DNA of 10,052 bases from Planctomycetota bacterium (GTDB lineage: Bacteria > Planctomycetota > Phycisphaerae > WQYP01). The notes beneath the pieces were generated by a model. It was not told the origin of the DNA. It made no database searches and saw nothing but the letters and a program-made list of their open reading frames with translations. The stretch lies in the NCBI GenBank assembly GCA_021838985.1, contig JAKCCC010000039.1, positions 1-10,052 of the forward strand, written 5' to 3'. This document shows positions 1 through 6,706 of the stretch, in pieces; position 1 is the first letter of the stretch, and every line of letters begins with the position of its first letter. Both the position numbers and the translations under genes were made by a program.

Positions 1-1221
1 GCCGGCGCCAGGGGCGTTTTGTGCTCCGCCGGCTGCACCGGGGGACGCGGCGCAGATGACCCCCAGCGTTTCCAGCCCGCCTACCGCGCAGTCGCCCCAG
101 AAGGCGCGGGGCCCCGGCGCGGCACCGGTGAGGAGTTTTTGGTAGGTTTGGACAAATCCCGCCGTGGCGACTTTGCGCAGCGGATCCACCTTCCCTAAGC
201 GATCCGCCCGCACGGTGCGCCAAAACATCACCGAGGCGCGATCCTCCAGGTCCGCCACGGTGAAATCCGGATCACGCCGCTGTAATTCAGAGACCCCGGG
301 CAGCGTTTGGCCGGATTCTGGACGCCACTCTGATTCCTGCGTAATCTCCACCAGAACCCAGTCGTATTGACCGTCGCGCAGCAGGGCATGGCAACTCTGG
401 CACTGGGTCGCGGCGTTGAGCGCGACCGGGGCGCCGCAATTGGGACAATGGCCTTCGATCAGGCCGTCTTTATCGGTGCTGGCCGCGCCGCGCCGCCGCA
501 GAAAAGACCAGTATTCCGTAAAATCGGCAGGCTGGCTGGAACCGGAAACCACGCGGCCATCGCTAAGCGAAACCTGTTGATCCACCGCACTGGCCTGAAC
601 GCATACCACGGCGGTGTCAAAAACATTATCCGAAGTCAGCTGCGCCAACCGCACACTCGCCACGCGGATATCGGCCATACGGTCGCGCACGCCTTCATCT
701 TTTTGTTCCAGGAACTGCAGGTTGAAACGCTCATGGATGCCGTCGGAAATGAACGGCCGCACGGTTTGCAGATTTTGGGCGCACCAGGCGTTTTGAATTT
801 TCAGAAAAGCGGTTTGAACGCGCGGATAGAAACGGTCGAGATTAAACGCCGGATCCCGCTGTTTCAGGGCAGCCAGTGCGGCGGCTTCGCGGTTATCATC
901 CATGGCGTCGAGGCCGCGTTGCGTGCGCTGGTCACGGACATAGCCGGCGACGGAGCGGTGCGTGAGCAGATAAAACACGCCAGCCACAAGCACCACTGGA
1001 ATGCCCACGGCCGGATGCAGAATCACGAGGAAATAGAGCAGCTCGAAGACCAGAACGCCGCCGCCCCCCCCTCCTCCTCCGCCGCCCCCAAAGCCGCCAC
1101 CGCCAAAACCTTCTCCGCCCCCGGCCCGGGCCAGCACCAGCGCCGGCGCCAGCAGCAGCGGCAGCAGGGCGATGAGGATCGTCCAAAAACCGAGCCTTGA
1201 AAACCGAAAACGCTTACGCAT
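1..1221 (-). CDS. Tim44-like domain membrane protein with internal zinc ribbon (C-terminus beyond left edge)
   Basis: Frame open from ATG at 1221 to the left edge (407 codons, no stop), so the C-terminus is missing. In order: a basic start (MRKRFRFSR) and hydrophobic core with likely signal-peptidase site ARA|GGG near residue 33; a Gly/Phe-rich stretch 34-55 with 11 consecutive glycines; a hydrophobic membrane segment about 56-87; a Tim44-like region about 120-245 (RDPAFNLDRF, then VQTAFLKIQNAW); a zinc ribbon with Cys259, 262, 274, 277 (CPNC-x11-CQSC); then a second region from about 305 that resembles the first (RRDPDFTVADLEDRA). Signal peptide, Gly-rich linker, membrane helix and Tim44-like domain is a known bacterial architecture; function is unknown, perhaps a membrane scaffold. 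The start overlaps the end of rhaI by 8 bases, implying coupled translation. Family call fairly sure, role not. Confidence 0.8.
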   Translation of the reverse strand, partial: MRKRFRFSRLGFWTILIALLPLLLAPALVLARAGGGEGFGGGGFGGGGGGGGGGGVLVFELLYFLVILHPAVGIPVVLVAGVFYLLTHRSVAGYVRDQRTQRGLDAMDDNREAAALAALKQRDPAFNLDRFYPRVQTAFLKIQNAWCAQNLQTVRPFISDGIHERFNLQFLEQKDEGVRDRMADIRVASVRLAQLTSDNVFDTAVVCVQASAVDQQVSLSDGRVVSGSSQPADFTEYWSFLRRRGAASTDKDGLIEGHCPNCGAPVALNAATQCQSCHALLRDGQYDWVLVEITQESEWRPESGQTLPGVSELQRRDPDFTVADLEDRASVMFWRTVRADRLGKVDPLRKVATAGFVQTYQKLLTGAAPGPRAFWGDCAVGGLETLGVICAASPGAAGGAQNAPGAG

Positions 1222-2395
1222 ACGCCCCGCCGCCCTTGGGACCATGGCGCTGGCGTCGCTCGGCCGCCACTCGGGTCGCATAGCCGCTCTGGCGATGCGC
1301 TTCGAGGGGATCCAGGGGCAGATGATGCCGGCGTCGCCACTGGCTTAGGGTTGGCCGCACATCTGTTAGAAAGGCGTCGCGCACCAGATTTTCGCTGCGC
1401 ACCAGGTCTTCATTTTTCTGGGCCGCGGCCAAGGCTGGACGATCCACCAGGGCGGCCTTCAAATAAAGCTGCTGGGCCATATCCACGGTCTGGATCATCG
1501 CCTCAATCTTGGGCTTGAGATTATGGCTCTGATCGACCATATAGGCGATTTTCGGCGTGCGGCCTGTACGAAAACGGTGGTTTTCGATTTCATGGAAGAT
1601 GCGGAAAATCTGGTACGGGTCGACGGAACCAAGGGTCAAATCATCATCGGCGTAGCGGCGGTCGTTGAAATGGAACCCGCCGAGCATATTTTCATCCAGC
1701 AGCCAGGCGACGATTTGTTCAATATTCGCCCCCTGGTAATGATGCCCCGTATCGACCAACACCTTGGCCCGGGGGCCGGCGGCGCGGGCCAGCAGCAGGG
1801 CCATGCCCCAATCGGCGATATCGGTGGCGTAGAAGGCCGGCTCAAACGGTTTATATTCCAACAGTATGGTCATATTCGTGGGCAGTGCGGCATGGGTCTG
1901 GCGCAAGGCGGCGACCATCCATTTCTTGCGTTCAATAAGGTCCGCCTGGCCAACATAGTTCGTGCCGTCGGCAAACCACAACGACAGGAAGCGGCTGCCG
2001 GTGGAGCGACCGATGCGAATCGAGTCCAGGATGTGATCCAGCGCCATTTTGCGGATTGGCGCCGAGCGATTCGTGAGGCTGCCCCATTTGTATTGCTGGT
2101 CCTGAAATACATTGGGGTTGATCGCTCCGATGGCCAGGCCATGCTGTTTGGCCAGCGCCGCCACGCGGGCCGCGGGCAGATCGTCGCGAAAATCCCAGAG
2201 CACATGCACGGCCAGCGTCGGGCAGCAGCCGGTGAGCGCGTGCACGTGGGCGGCATCGGCGATTTTTTCCTCAATCGTGACCGCGGCGGCATCCTGCTGA
2301 AACTTGCCAAAACGCGTGCCGGTATCGGCAAAACCCCAGGAGGGCAGTTCAATGGCCAACTCATCCAATCGCTCCACCATCAGTTCGGGTTTCAT
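1214..2395 (-). CDS. rhaI: L-rhamnose isomerase, RhaI (Pseudomonas stutzeri) type
   Basis: 393-residue TIM-barrel sugar isomerase that interconverts L-rhamnose and L-rhamnulose in the cytoplasm using divalent metal; relatives also act on rare aldoses. The metal ligands are in place: Glu180 (LLEYKP), Asp215 (VDTGHH), His242 (GFHFND) and Asp288 (MVDQSH). His218, Asp250 and Asp252 fit the second metal/catalytic site. The spacing 180-215-218-242-250-252-288 equals, residue for residue, that recalled for the P. stutzeri enzyme (219-254-257-281-289-291-327), which strongly supports the call and intact chemistry. ATG at 2395 is preceded by AAGGA nine bases upstream and overlaps the DUF58 stop as ATGA; its own end overlaps the Tim44-like gene. 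No rhamnulokinase, aldolase or transporter gene is in the window, so it is not in an obvious catabolic operon. Confidence 0.92.
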   Translation of the reverse strand: MKPELMVERLDELAIELPSWGFADTGTRFGKFQQDAAAVTIEEKIADAAHVHALTGCCPTLAVHVLWDFRDDLPAARVAALAKQHGLAIGAINPNVFQDQQYKWGSLTNRSAPIRKMALDHILDSIRIGRSTGSRFLSLWFADGTNYVGQADLIERKKWMVAALRQTHAALPTNMTILLEYKPFEPAFYATDIADWGMALLLARAAGPRAKVLVDTGHHYQGANIEQIVAWLLDENMLGGFHFNDRRYADDDLTLGSVDPYQIFRIFHEIENHRFRTGRTPKIAYMVDQSHNLKPKIEAMIQTVDMAQQLYLKAALVDRPALAAAQKNEDLVRSENLVRDAFLTDVRPTLSQWRRRHHLPLDPLEAHRQSGYATRVAAERRQRHGPKGGGAYA

Positions 2396-3576
2396 ACCAC
2401 GGGTTCCTTATTAGAAATATTTTCCGCGGCCCGCACCGCCGCGGCCGGAAAGCACAACCAATTATCGCTTTGCGGATCATCCATCGTCAACAGGGTAAAG
2501 GCGCAGCCGGGCGGAATCATGTCCACGGTGGCGGTGGCTTCGGTCAGGGCGATGACAATATAATCGGCCCGCCGTCGGCCGGACTGCGGCGGGTGCTCCG
2601 ACGCGGCGGTGCTGTCGCGGCGAATACGCTTCAGGTCCAAGAGCGCCAATATTTCCAGCAGTTTCTGGCGCTGTACCGCGCCGCCGCGCCAGGGCAGGGC
2701 GGCCGGCTCCGCCAGGCCGGGGATCAGCAAGCCCACGGCGAAATGATTCCGCAGACCATGGCAGATCCAGGCGGCGGCTAACTCAATGGCCTTCTCACAC
2801 TTAAGCTGGCCGTCGGCCAGATCGCGCCAGGGGCGCAAATCCAGCACGACCATCAGGGCAGGCAAGGTGTTGCCGCTCATTTCCCGGACCACCAGCTCCC
2901 CCGTACGGGCGCTGCGCCGCCAGTGGATGGAACGAATGGCGTCGCCGGGCCGGTATTCGCGCAAACCGAAAAATTCATCGGTGCCGCTGCGGTTCAGGCG
3001 GCCATCCCCGGCGGCGGTGGCGGCCTGACGGGAGCGCCCCGGCAGGGCGCGGTTTAAGATGCCCAGCCGGGGATAAACAATGATCCGCTGGGGTTGCGGG
3101 GTGTCCACCGTCCGATTGATAAATCCAAAGGGAAAGGAGCAACACAGGCGGGCGGCGTGCAGTTGCACGACGCCGCGCCGCCGGGGCGTCAGTTGCGAGA
3201 TCACCAACTCGCTGTGGCGCGGCCCCAGGTAAAGGCAGTAGCCCCGCGGCGGGGCGGCCAATTCCTCTGTCAGCCGCGCCTCGGTGATGCGAATCGCCCA
3301 GCCGGGCCAATACCGGCTGCGGTTGCTGAGCCGATAGTGCACGGTCAGCGGCTGGCCGGCGATCGCCCGGCTGGCGGCCAAGCGCGACACCCGCAGCGGC
3401 TGGAGTGCCATCTGGCCCAGCACGCCCGCCAGCAGCAGCGCGCCGCTGACCATGCCCAAGGCCCAGAACAGAACGTTCATCTGGCTGTTCAGCGCCGCGA
3501 TCAGGATGAAGCCGATGGCCGCGGCGAAAATTCCCCCGGTCCGCGTAAATTGGGTATAGCTGTGGCGGCGTTTCAT
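2392..3576 (-). CDS. DUF58 domain membrane protein (MoxR partner)
   Basis: 394 residues. The N-terminus carries two hydrophobic segments separated by a short turn (about residues 14-30 and 34-56), followed by a beta-rich region and the DUF58 signature at 201-232 ([12 protein letters not shown], then [16 protein letters not shown]). After it, [10 protein letters not shown] (241-250) looks like the first strand of a von Willebrand A-like fold. DUF58 proteins typically occur beside MoxR ATPases and are thought to be membrane-anchored substrates or partners in metal insertion, envelope or stress functions. Here moxR is upstream on the same strand but 467 bases away. The ATG at 3576 has no clear Shine-Dalgarno sequence. 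The stop forms ATGA with rhaI. Family assignment is firm; cellular role is inferred. Confidence 0.88.
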   Translation of the reverse strand: MKRRHSYTQFTRTGGIFAAAIGFILIAALNSQMNVLFWALGMVSGALLLAGVLGQMALQPLRVSRLAASRAIAGQPLTVHYRLSNRSRYWPGWAIRITEARLTEELAAPPRGYCLYLGPRHSELVISQLTPRRRGVVQLHAARLCCSFPFGFINRTVDTPQPQRIIVYPRLGILNRALPGRSRQAATAAGDGRLNRSGTDEFFGLREYRPGDAIRSIHWRRSARTGELVVREMSGNTLPALMVVLDLRPWRDLADGQLKCEKAIELAAAWICHGLRNHFAVGLLIPGLAEPAALPWRGGAVQRQKLLEILALLDLKRIRRDSTAASEHPPQSGRRRADYIVIALTEATATVDMIPPGCAFTLLTMDDPQSDNWLCFPAAAVRAAENISNKEPVV

Positions 3577-3705
3577 GGCCAGCGTTCAGCTTTCAGCAAT
3601 CGGCGTTCAGCGCTTAGCCCGGACTTTCCAACACCGAGCCACCGAGGCGCCAGAGATCCCAGGGCGGGTCGCCGTGGCGACTAAACTACGCCGACAACCA
3701 GAATA

Positions 3706-3833
3706 TACTACACACGGCTCTTATTGAGACGTACCGTTCGTCACAGTGGAAGCGGCGTCCCGCCGCTTTTCTGGGCCAGCTGCACCCTGGCCCGGCCTCT
3801 GGAATATATCATTAATAACCGGGTGCGGTATAC
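3706..3833 (+). repeat. Dispersed repeat family 1, copy A
   Basis: Aligns by eye to the reverse complement of 8012-8141 at roughly 75-80% identity with only one or two single-base gaps. Shared blocks include CTACACACGG, AAGCGGCGTCCCGCCGCTT (a perfect 8-bp stem with 3-base loop, 3750-3768), CTGGCCCGGCCTCTGGAAT, TATCATTAAT and GTGCGGT. Copy A has a second possible stem, GGGCCAG/CTGGCCC, around 3773-3793. The left edge carries TATA-like sequence, read as GTGTAG-TATATT on the minus strand. It lies between moxR and DUF58. It could be a mobile miniature element, a structured RNA or a REP-like unit; no protein of its own is seen. Confidence 0.75.
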
Positions 3834-3834
3834 C

Positions 3835-3928
3835 TAGCCCCCGGTCCGCACGGAGGCGGAGTAGTTCAGTCGCCCCGGCGACCCTCGGCGGATCAAGGAG
3901 TCGCCTCTGGAGATCTTGCCGGGGGCTA
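3835..3928 (+). repeat. Repeat family 2, copy in moxR-DUF58 gap, bounded by 10-bp inverted repeats
   Basis: Perfect 10-bp inverted repeats TAGCCCCCGG (3835-3844) and CCGGGGGCTA (3919-3928) enclose 74 bases. The right half (about 3891-3928: AAGGAGTCGCCTCTGGAGA, then CCGGGGGCTA) closely matches 5506-5542 in the same orientation. This copy has about 40 extra bases in its left half, including the palindrome at 3869-3882. It abuts repeat family 1 copy A, so the two may form a composite. Confidence 0.6.
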
Positions 3929-4043
3929 CCTGTTGGGTTGCCGTCCCGCCGCGCTGGGTTCTGTGGCGAAACGCTCGGGTTAGAATCTCGGGGGCGGCAC
4001 GCCGGCGCCCGTGCCGTCCGACGGACCGCTGCTCGTTGACGGC

Positions 4044-4970
4044 TTAGGCCGGGCAAGGCACTTTCTGCAAAATTTCCTGCATGATGCGCTCCGCGGCACT
4101 CAAGTCGCCGTTGGCCATGTAGCTGCGGCTGATGACGCGGTGGGCGCACACCGGAATGACCAATTCCTTGACGTCATCGGGGATGGCGTAGTCGCGCTGG
4201 TTCACCAGGGCCAAGGCCTGCACCGCCTGCATCAAGGCCAGCGAGCCGCGCGGCGAGATGCCGGTGTGCAGCATTTCATGCTGGCGGGTCATCTGCACGA
4301 TGTCCAAGATGTAGTCCAGCAGCACCGGTTCCAGTTTGACCTGCGCGGCCTGTCCCTGCAGGGCCCGGACTTCCTCGGTGGACAGAACCGGCTCGAGATG
4401 CTCCAGGCGGATGCGGCCGGGTTGCTCGCGCAGAATGGCGACTTCCTGGTCCCGGCGCGGATAGCCTAACTGCAGGCGGAGCAGGAAGCGGTCGAGCTGG
4501 TTCTCGGGCAGAAAATAAGTGCCTTCGAATTCGAACGGGTTTTGCGTGGCCACCACCATGAACGGTTGCGGCAAGGGCATGGTCCGCCCGTCCACGGAAA
4601 CCGAGCTGTCGTTCATCGCTTCCAGCAGGCTGCTTTGCGTCCGCGGCGTGGTGCGGTTGACTTCGTCCGCCAGGACAATGTTGGCGAAGACCGGGCCGGG
4701 TTTAAATTCAAAATTCTGCTTTTCCTGGTTATAAACGGAAACGCCCAGGATGTCGCTGGGCAGCAGGTCGGGCGTCAACTGGATGCGGCTGAACTGGCAA
4801 TTAATACTGCGGGCCAGCGCCCGGGCCAGGACGGTTTTTCCGACGCCCGGCACATCTTCAATCAATACGTGGCCGCGGGCGAGCAATCCGACCAACAGGT
4901 GAACGATGGTTTGCGGCCGGCCGAAATAGACGGATTCGATGTTTTTCCGCAATCGTTCCAGAGGTTGCAT
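4044..4970 (-). CDS. MoxR-family AAA+ ATPase
   Basis: 308 residues, a normal length for the family. Walker A is VPGVGKT (40-46, Lys45), Walker B LADEVNR (100-106, Asp102/Glu103), sensor 1 ATQNP (141-145), a candidate arginine finger in ENQLDRF (Arg161), and sensor 2 GISPRG (237-242, Arg241), so all ATPase elements are present. MoxR ATPases are cytoplasmic ring-forming chaperone-like enzymes that act with DUF58 and VWA-domain membrane proteins in cofactor insertion, envelope integrity and stress responses. It starts 6 bases after the lipoprotein gene with no strong Shine-Dalgarno, which suggests translational coupling. Its usual partner DUF58 lies downstream, unusually separated by 467 bases of repeat-bearing DNA. 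Specific client unknown. Confidence 0.92.
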   Translation of the reverse strand: MQPLERLRKNIESVYFGRPQTIVHLLVGLLARGHVLIEDVPGVGKTVLARALARSINCQFSRIQLTPDLLPSDILGVSVYNQEKQNFEFKPGPVFANIVLADEVNRTTPRTQSSLLEAMNDSSVSVDGRTMPLPQPFMVVATQNPFEFEGTYFLPENQLDRFLLRLQLGYPRRDQEVAILREQPGRIRLEHLEPVLSTEEVRALQGQAAQVKLEPVLLDYILDIVQMTRQHEMLHTGISPRGSLALMQAVQALALVNQRDYAIPDDVKELVIPVCAHRVISRSYMANGDLSAAERIMQEILQKVPCPA

Positions 4971-4976
4971 GAGGCT

Positions 4977-5192
4977 TCACTGCTGAATGGGCACTTCCGA
5001 GAGTCCCAGCGGCCGATCCAGCAGCATGATGTGTTCCGCGTCGTCGGGGATCTGCAGGATGTTGGTGTTCATGGCGTGCTCAACGGTTACCGCATTTTCC
5101 CCCGGAGTTTGCGTGAAAGTTTGGCAACCTGCCATCAGCGGCAGCGTTAACGCCAAAAAGGCCAGACATCCCCATGCCGCATACCGTTTCAT
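4977..5192 (-). CDS. Small predicted lipoprotein, first gene of the moxR operon
   Basis: 71 residues. The frame extends upstream to 5312, but ATG at 5192 is chosen because GGGAGG lies 5 bases before it and because it gives a proper signal sequence: MKR, a hydrophobic core (residues 5-18) and the lipobox LMAG|C at 19-23 (Cys23 lipidated). The mature part is about 49 residues, polar, with no cysteine after the lipidation site and no recognised domain; it ends PLGLSEVPIQQ. It is probably exported and anchored to a membrane. It is followed 6 bases later by the MoxR gene, so it may serve the same envelope-related pathway, which is inference from position only. Confidence 0.75.
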   Translation of the reverse strand: MKRYAAWGCLAFLALTLPLMAGCQTFTQTPGENAVTVEHAMNTNILQIPDDAEHIMLLDRPLGLSEVPIQQ

Positions 5193-5232
5193 ATAGACCT
5201 CCCGTGGAGCCATGGCAGTTCTGTAACGCCTA

Positions 5233-5261
5233 TTCCTATCCGTTTCCAGCGCGCCTGTCAA
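5233..5261 (-). promoter_or_regulatory. Candidate sigma70-type promoter for the lipoprotein-moxR operon
   Basis: Read on the minus strand: a perfect TTGACA (5261-5256), a 17-base spacer and TAGGAA (5238-5233), which matches TATAAT at only three positions. The predicted transcription start is near 5226, giving a leader of about 34 bases that contains the GGGAGG ribosome binding site. The -35 and position are good, the -10 is weak. Confidence 0.4.
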
Positions 5262-5495
5262 ATCGCGCCCGGCACGCGGTGGCGAGCCGGATATCAACGC
5301 CTGTGGCGGCACGCGTCAACCGGTGCCGATGGATCAGGCGGTGGTCGAAGTCAACTCAAGTGAGAACGCGGAATGAATCATTGGATCGCCGGTGGCGCCC
5401 CGTGGCCTCCTCCAGCAGCCGGTCCAGCCCGAAGTGCCACGGCTTGCCCACTGGTTCGATGGCACAGCGCGGCCTGCGGGCCGCAACCAAATATA

Positions 5496-5542
5496 TAGCC
5501 CCCGCGTCGAAGAGTCGCCTTTGGAGACCTCGGCCGGGGGTA
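5496..5542 (+). repeat. Repeat family 2, second copy (47 bp)
   Basis: Bounded by TAGCCCCCG (5496-5504) and CGGGGGTA (5535-5542), an inverted repeat missing one base on the right. The interior GAAGAGTCGCCTTTGGAGAC matches the right half of 3835-3928, as does the closing CCGGGGG. It lies in the same orientation as that copy and is shorter by about 40 bases. Confidence 0.6.
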
Positions 5543-5577
5543 ATGCCCCGTTGAACATCGGAATCTTTGCGCTGAAC

Positions 5578-5606
5578 CAAAATCTTCGCGCGGCGCGAGG
5601 ATTTTG
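5578..5606. repeat. Long hairpin with 14-base arms
   Basis: CAAAATCTTCGCGC pairs with GCGCGAGGATTTTG with one G-T wobble and almost no loop. It ends in a T run on either strand (only four Ts), so it could be a weak bidirectional terminator or a protein-binding palindrome. It lies directly before the unassigned ORF at 5614. Confidence 0.5.
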
Positions 5607-5613
5607 ATGGATT

Positions 5614-5943
5614 GTGGCACAGCGAAGTGTGTCCACCAAGGCGGATCTTCGGTTTACTGCGGATTCATTCCGCCTTCCTACTCAGTTTCCGCCCCGGTCT
5701 GGCCGGCGCGTCCTGTCTGGCTGGGGGTGTTTGGGGTTGCTGCGGCACCTGCTGGAGTCCTGCCAGGCGGCTTTGCCCGGGCGGCCCAGCCCGATGTTCT
5801 GGCATCTGGGCGGCTGCCGCATGGGCCAGGGTTTGGCTTTCTCGTTCTGGCGCCTGCGCCGAATGGGAAAAGAACCAGCGGACTACCGCAAGTTCGCGGA
5901 GCGCACGGCGCTCCAGGAGGATGATTCCTCTGCTGCTTCGTGA
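5614..5943 (+). CDS. Hypothetical protein or gene fragment
   Basis: 109 codons from a GTG; I do not recognise it. From about 5690 onward this frame has the highest third-position G+C of the three plus frames (about 80% by eye) and a natural-looking sequence (HLLESCQAALPG; later GLAFSFWRLRRMGKEPADYRKF), then TGA at 5943. The first 25 codons look less protein-like and no Shine-Dalgarno fits the GTG, so the true N-terminus may be lost. It may be the tail of a truncated gene fused to intergenic repeat sequence. Other frames are also open here (5607-5924 and 5612-6145) but look worse. Confidence 0.3.
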   Translation: MAQRSVSTKADLRFTADSFRLPTQFPPRSGRRVLSGWGCLGLLRHLLESCQAALPGRPSPMFWHLGGCRMGQGLAFSFWRLRRMGKEPADYRKFAERTALQEDDSSAAS

Positions 5944-5945
5944 TT

Positions 5946-5971
5946 GCCGGCTCGACTTATACGAGCCTGGC
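5946..5971. terminator. Hairpin just after the 5614-5943 ORF
   Basis: GGCTCG (5949-5954) pairs with CGAGCC (5962-5967) around a 7-base loop ACTTATA; GCC/GGC outside a one-base bulge extends the stem. It begins 2 bases after the TGA. There is no T tract, so the terminator role is tentative; it would suit a shared stop between converging transcripts. Confidence 0.25.
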
Positions 5972-6069
5972 ATCTCGCAGTGCGTCTTTAGCAATGTGGA
6001 TATCTCCGGTCAGGCGTCCCGTCCGAAATGCGGTGAACAAATCTCGGCGCCGGATTCCGCCGGTGGCAG

Positions 6070-6654
6070 TCACGGTTGCGCCCCCGTGCTGCGGCGAAGC
6101 GATGGAACGCGCGTTCCGAATGGCGCTATTCGGAGTCCTACATGAGCGCACCGCAGTGGTACGCTTGGCGAAGGGCGGTGGTTCCGCCGGGCCAAACCAT
6201 CTATGAACCGCTGATTTTCGCGGCACCTCGGGGGGGCGCTGCACCCTTGTATCTTACCCTTCCCGGGAAAACTCTTGGTCAATCCGGTTGTGCGCACTTC
6301 GTCGTCCAATCGATCCAACACGTTGCTGCAAACCGGCCCGGCGAAGGCCAGCCAAAGGACCACGCGCTTCCCGCCGGCCCCGGTGGAATCCCAACGCGCG
6401 TGGTTGTCCGTGGTCCACATGGCGTGCACGTGCGGTATTTCCCGCCGGGCCAGGCGGTATTTATCGGGCCGCACGGAGCCCCACCGCTGGTAGCGAATCC
6501 TCAGGCGCGTCCCGGGGCGCCAACAGAACCCGCAAGCTTTCCGCTTGCCAACCGCTTCACCGGCGACGGGATATCCGCGGCGCCGGGCCGCTCCGCCCGA
6601 ACCCCGCTGAACTTCCTGCTGCGGAGGTGGCGGTGGACCGATGCCCCGGGTCAT
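6070..6654 (-). CDS. Hypothetical ORF, open on both strands (strand uncertain)
   Basis: 194 residues from ATG at 6654; not recognised. It shares codon boundaries with a plus-strand ORF, 6142-6657 (171 residues, with GGAG 6 bases before its ATG). By-eye counts over about 6270-6540 give this minus frame roughly 60/57/78% G+C at codon positions 1/2/3, the usual order for coding in such a genome, whereas the plus frame has its peak at position 1. That favours the minus strand; the ribosome binding site favours plus. A stretch such as YRLARREIPHVHAMWTTD looks protein-like, but no family is evident, and the lower third (6070-6250) looks random. It could be a decayed gene. No start signal supports the minus ATG. 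Confidence 0.25.
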   Translation of the reverse strand: MTRGIGPPPPPQQEVQRGSGGAARRRGYPVAGEAVGKRKACGFCWRPGTRLRIRYQRWGSVRPDKYRLARREIPHVHAMWTTDNHARWDSTGAGGKRVVLWLAFAGPVCSNVLDRLDDEVRTTGLTKSFPGKGKIQGCSAPPRCRENQRFIDGLARRNHRPSPSVPLRCAHVGLRIAPFGTRVPSLRRSTGAQP

Positions 6655-6675
6655 TAACTGCCGCTCTTTCCTCCA

Positions 6676-6705
6676 TTGGCCGCGCCGTGGTCTTGCCGGT
6701 ATTCT
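6676..6705 (+). promoter_or_regulatory. Candidate trpS promoter
   Basis: TTGGCC (6676-6681), an 18-base spacer and TATTCT (6700-6705), four of six matches in each hexamer. The predicted start near 6712 falls inside the left arm of the 6707-6760 palindrome, so most of that hairpin would be the very 5' end of the trpS message. Moderate to weak match. Confidence 0.35.
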
Positions 6706-6706
6706 A

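Larger units (their letters stand above)
3577..4043. other. 467-base moxR-DUF58 gap rich in hairpins and repeats
   Basis: No convincing gene. Contents from left to right: two near-copies of GCGTTCAGC (about 3583-3612); a perfect inverted repeat GTCGCC-gt-GGCGAC at 3668-3681, with a relative GTCGCC-cc-GGCGAC at 3869-3882; repeat family 1 copy A (3706-3833); repeat family 2 copy (3835-3928); and a hairpin CGGCAC/GTGCCG at 3995-4016, just downstream of the moxR stop. On the minus strand TATATT (3707-3702) could be a weak -10 for DUF58, but no good -35 precedes it. None of the hairpins has a long T tract, so attenuation or mRNA processing between moxR and DUF58 is possible but unproven. Confidence 0.6.
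5262..5613. other. Intergenic stretch with several inverted repeats, no gene recognised
   Basis: No frame here looks like a real protein. Structures seen: GTGCCA/TGGCAC arms (about 5435-5466), GCGGCC-tgcg-GGCCGC (about 5469-5484), repeat family 2 copy C (5496-5542), and a long palindrome at 5578-5606. The density of stems suggests a structured RNA, a degenerate mobile unit, or a tract of intergenic repeats. Confidence 0.45.

Noticed and set aside
367..1200. 277-codon plus-strand ORF
   Set aside because: It is the antisense of the Tim44-like gene, whose signal peptide, membrane helix and zinc-ribbon motif are unmistakable on the minus strand.
1523..2563. 346-codon plus-strand ORF
   Set aside because: It lies opposite rhaI, which has all its catalytic residues; high-G+C antisense frames are often open.
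3094..3684. 196-codon plus-strand ORF
   Set aside because: Antisense to the start of the DUF58 gene and running into repeat DNA; low-complexity composition with no motif.
4542..5150. 202-codon plus-strand ORF
   Set aside because: Antisense shadow of moxR and the lipoprotein gene.
5334..5639. 101-codon minus-strand ORF and overlapping ORFs in other frames
   Set aside because: Several frames are open at once over palindromic DNA, none with a ribosome site or a coding-like pattern.
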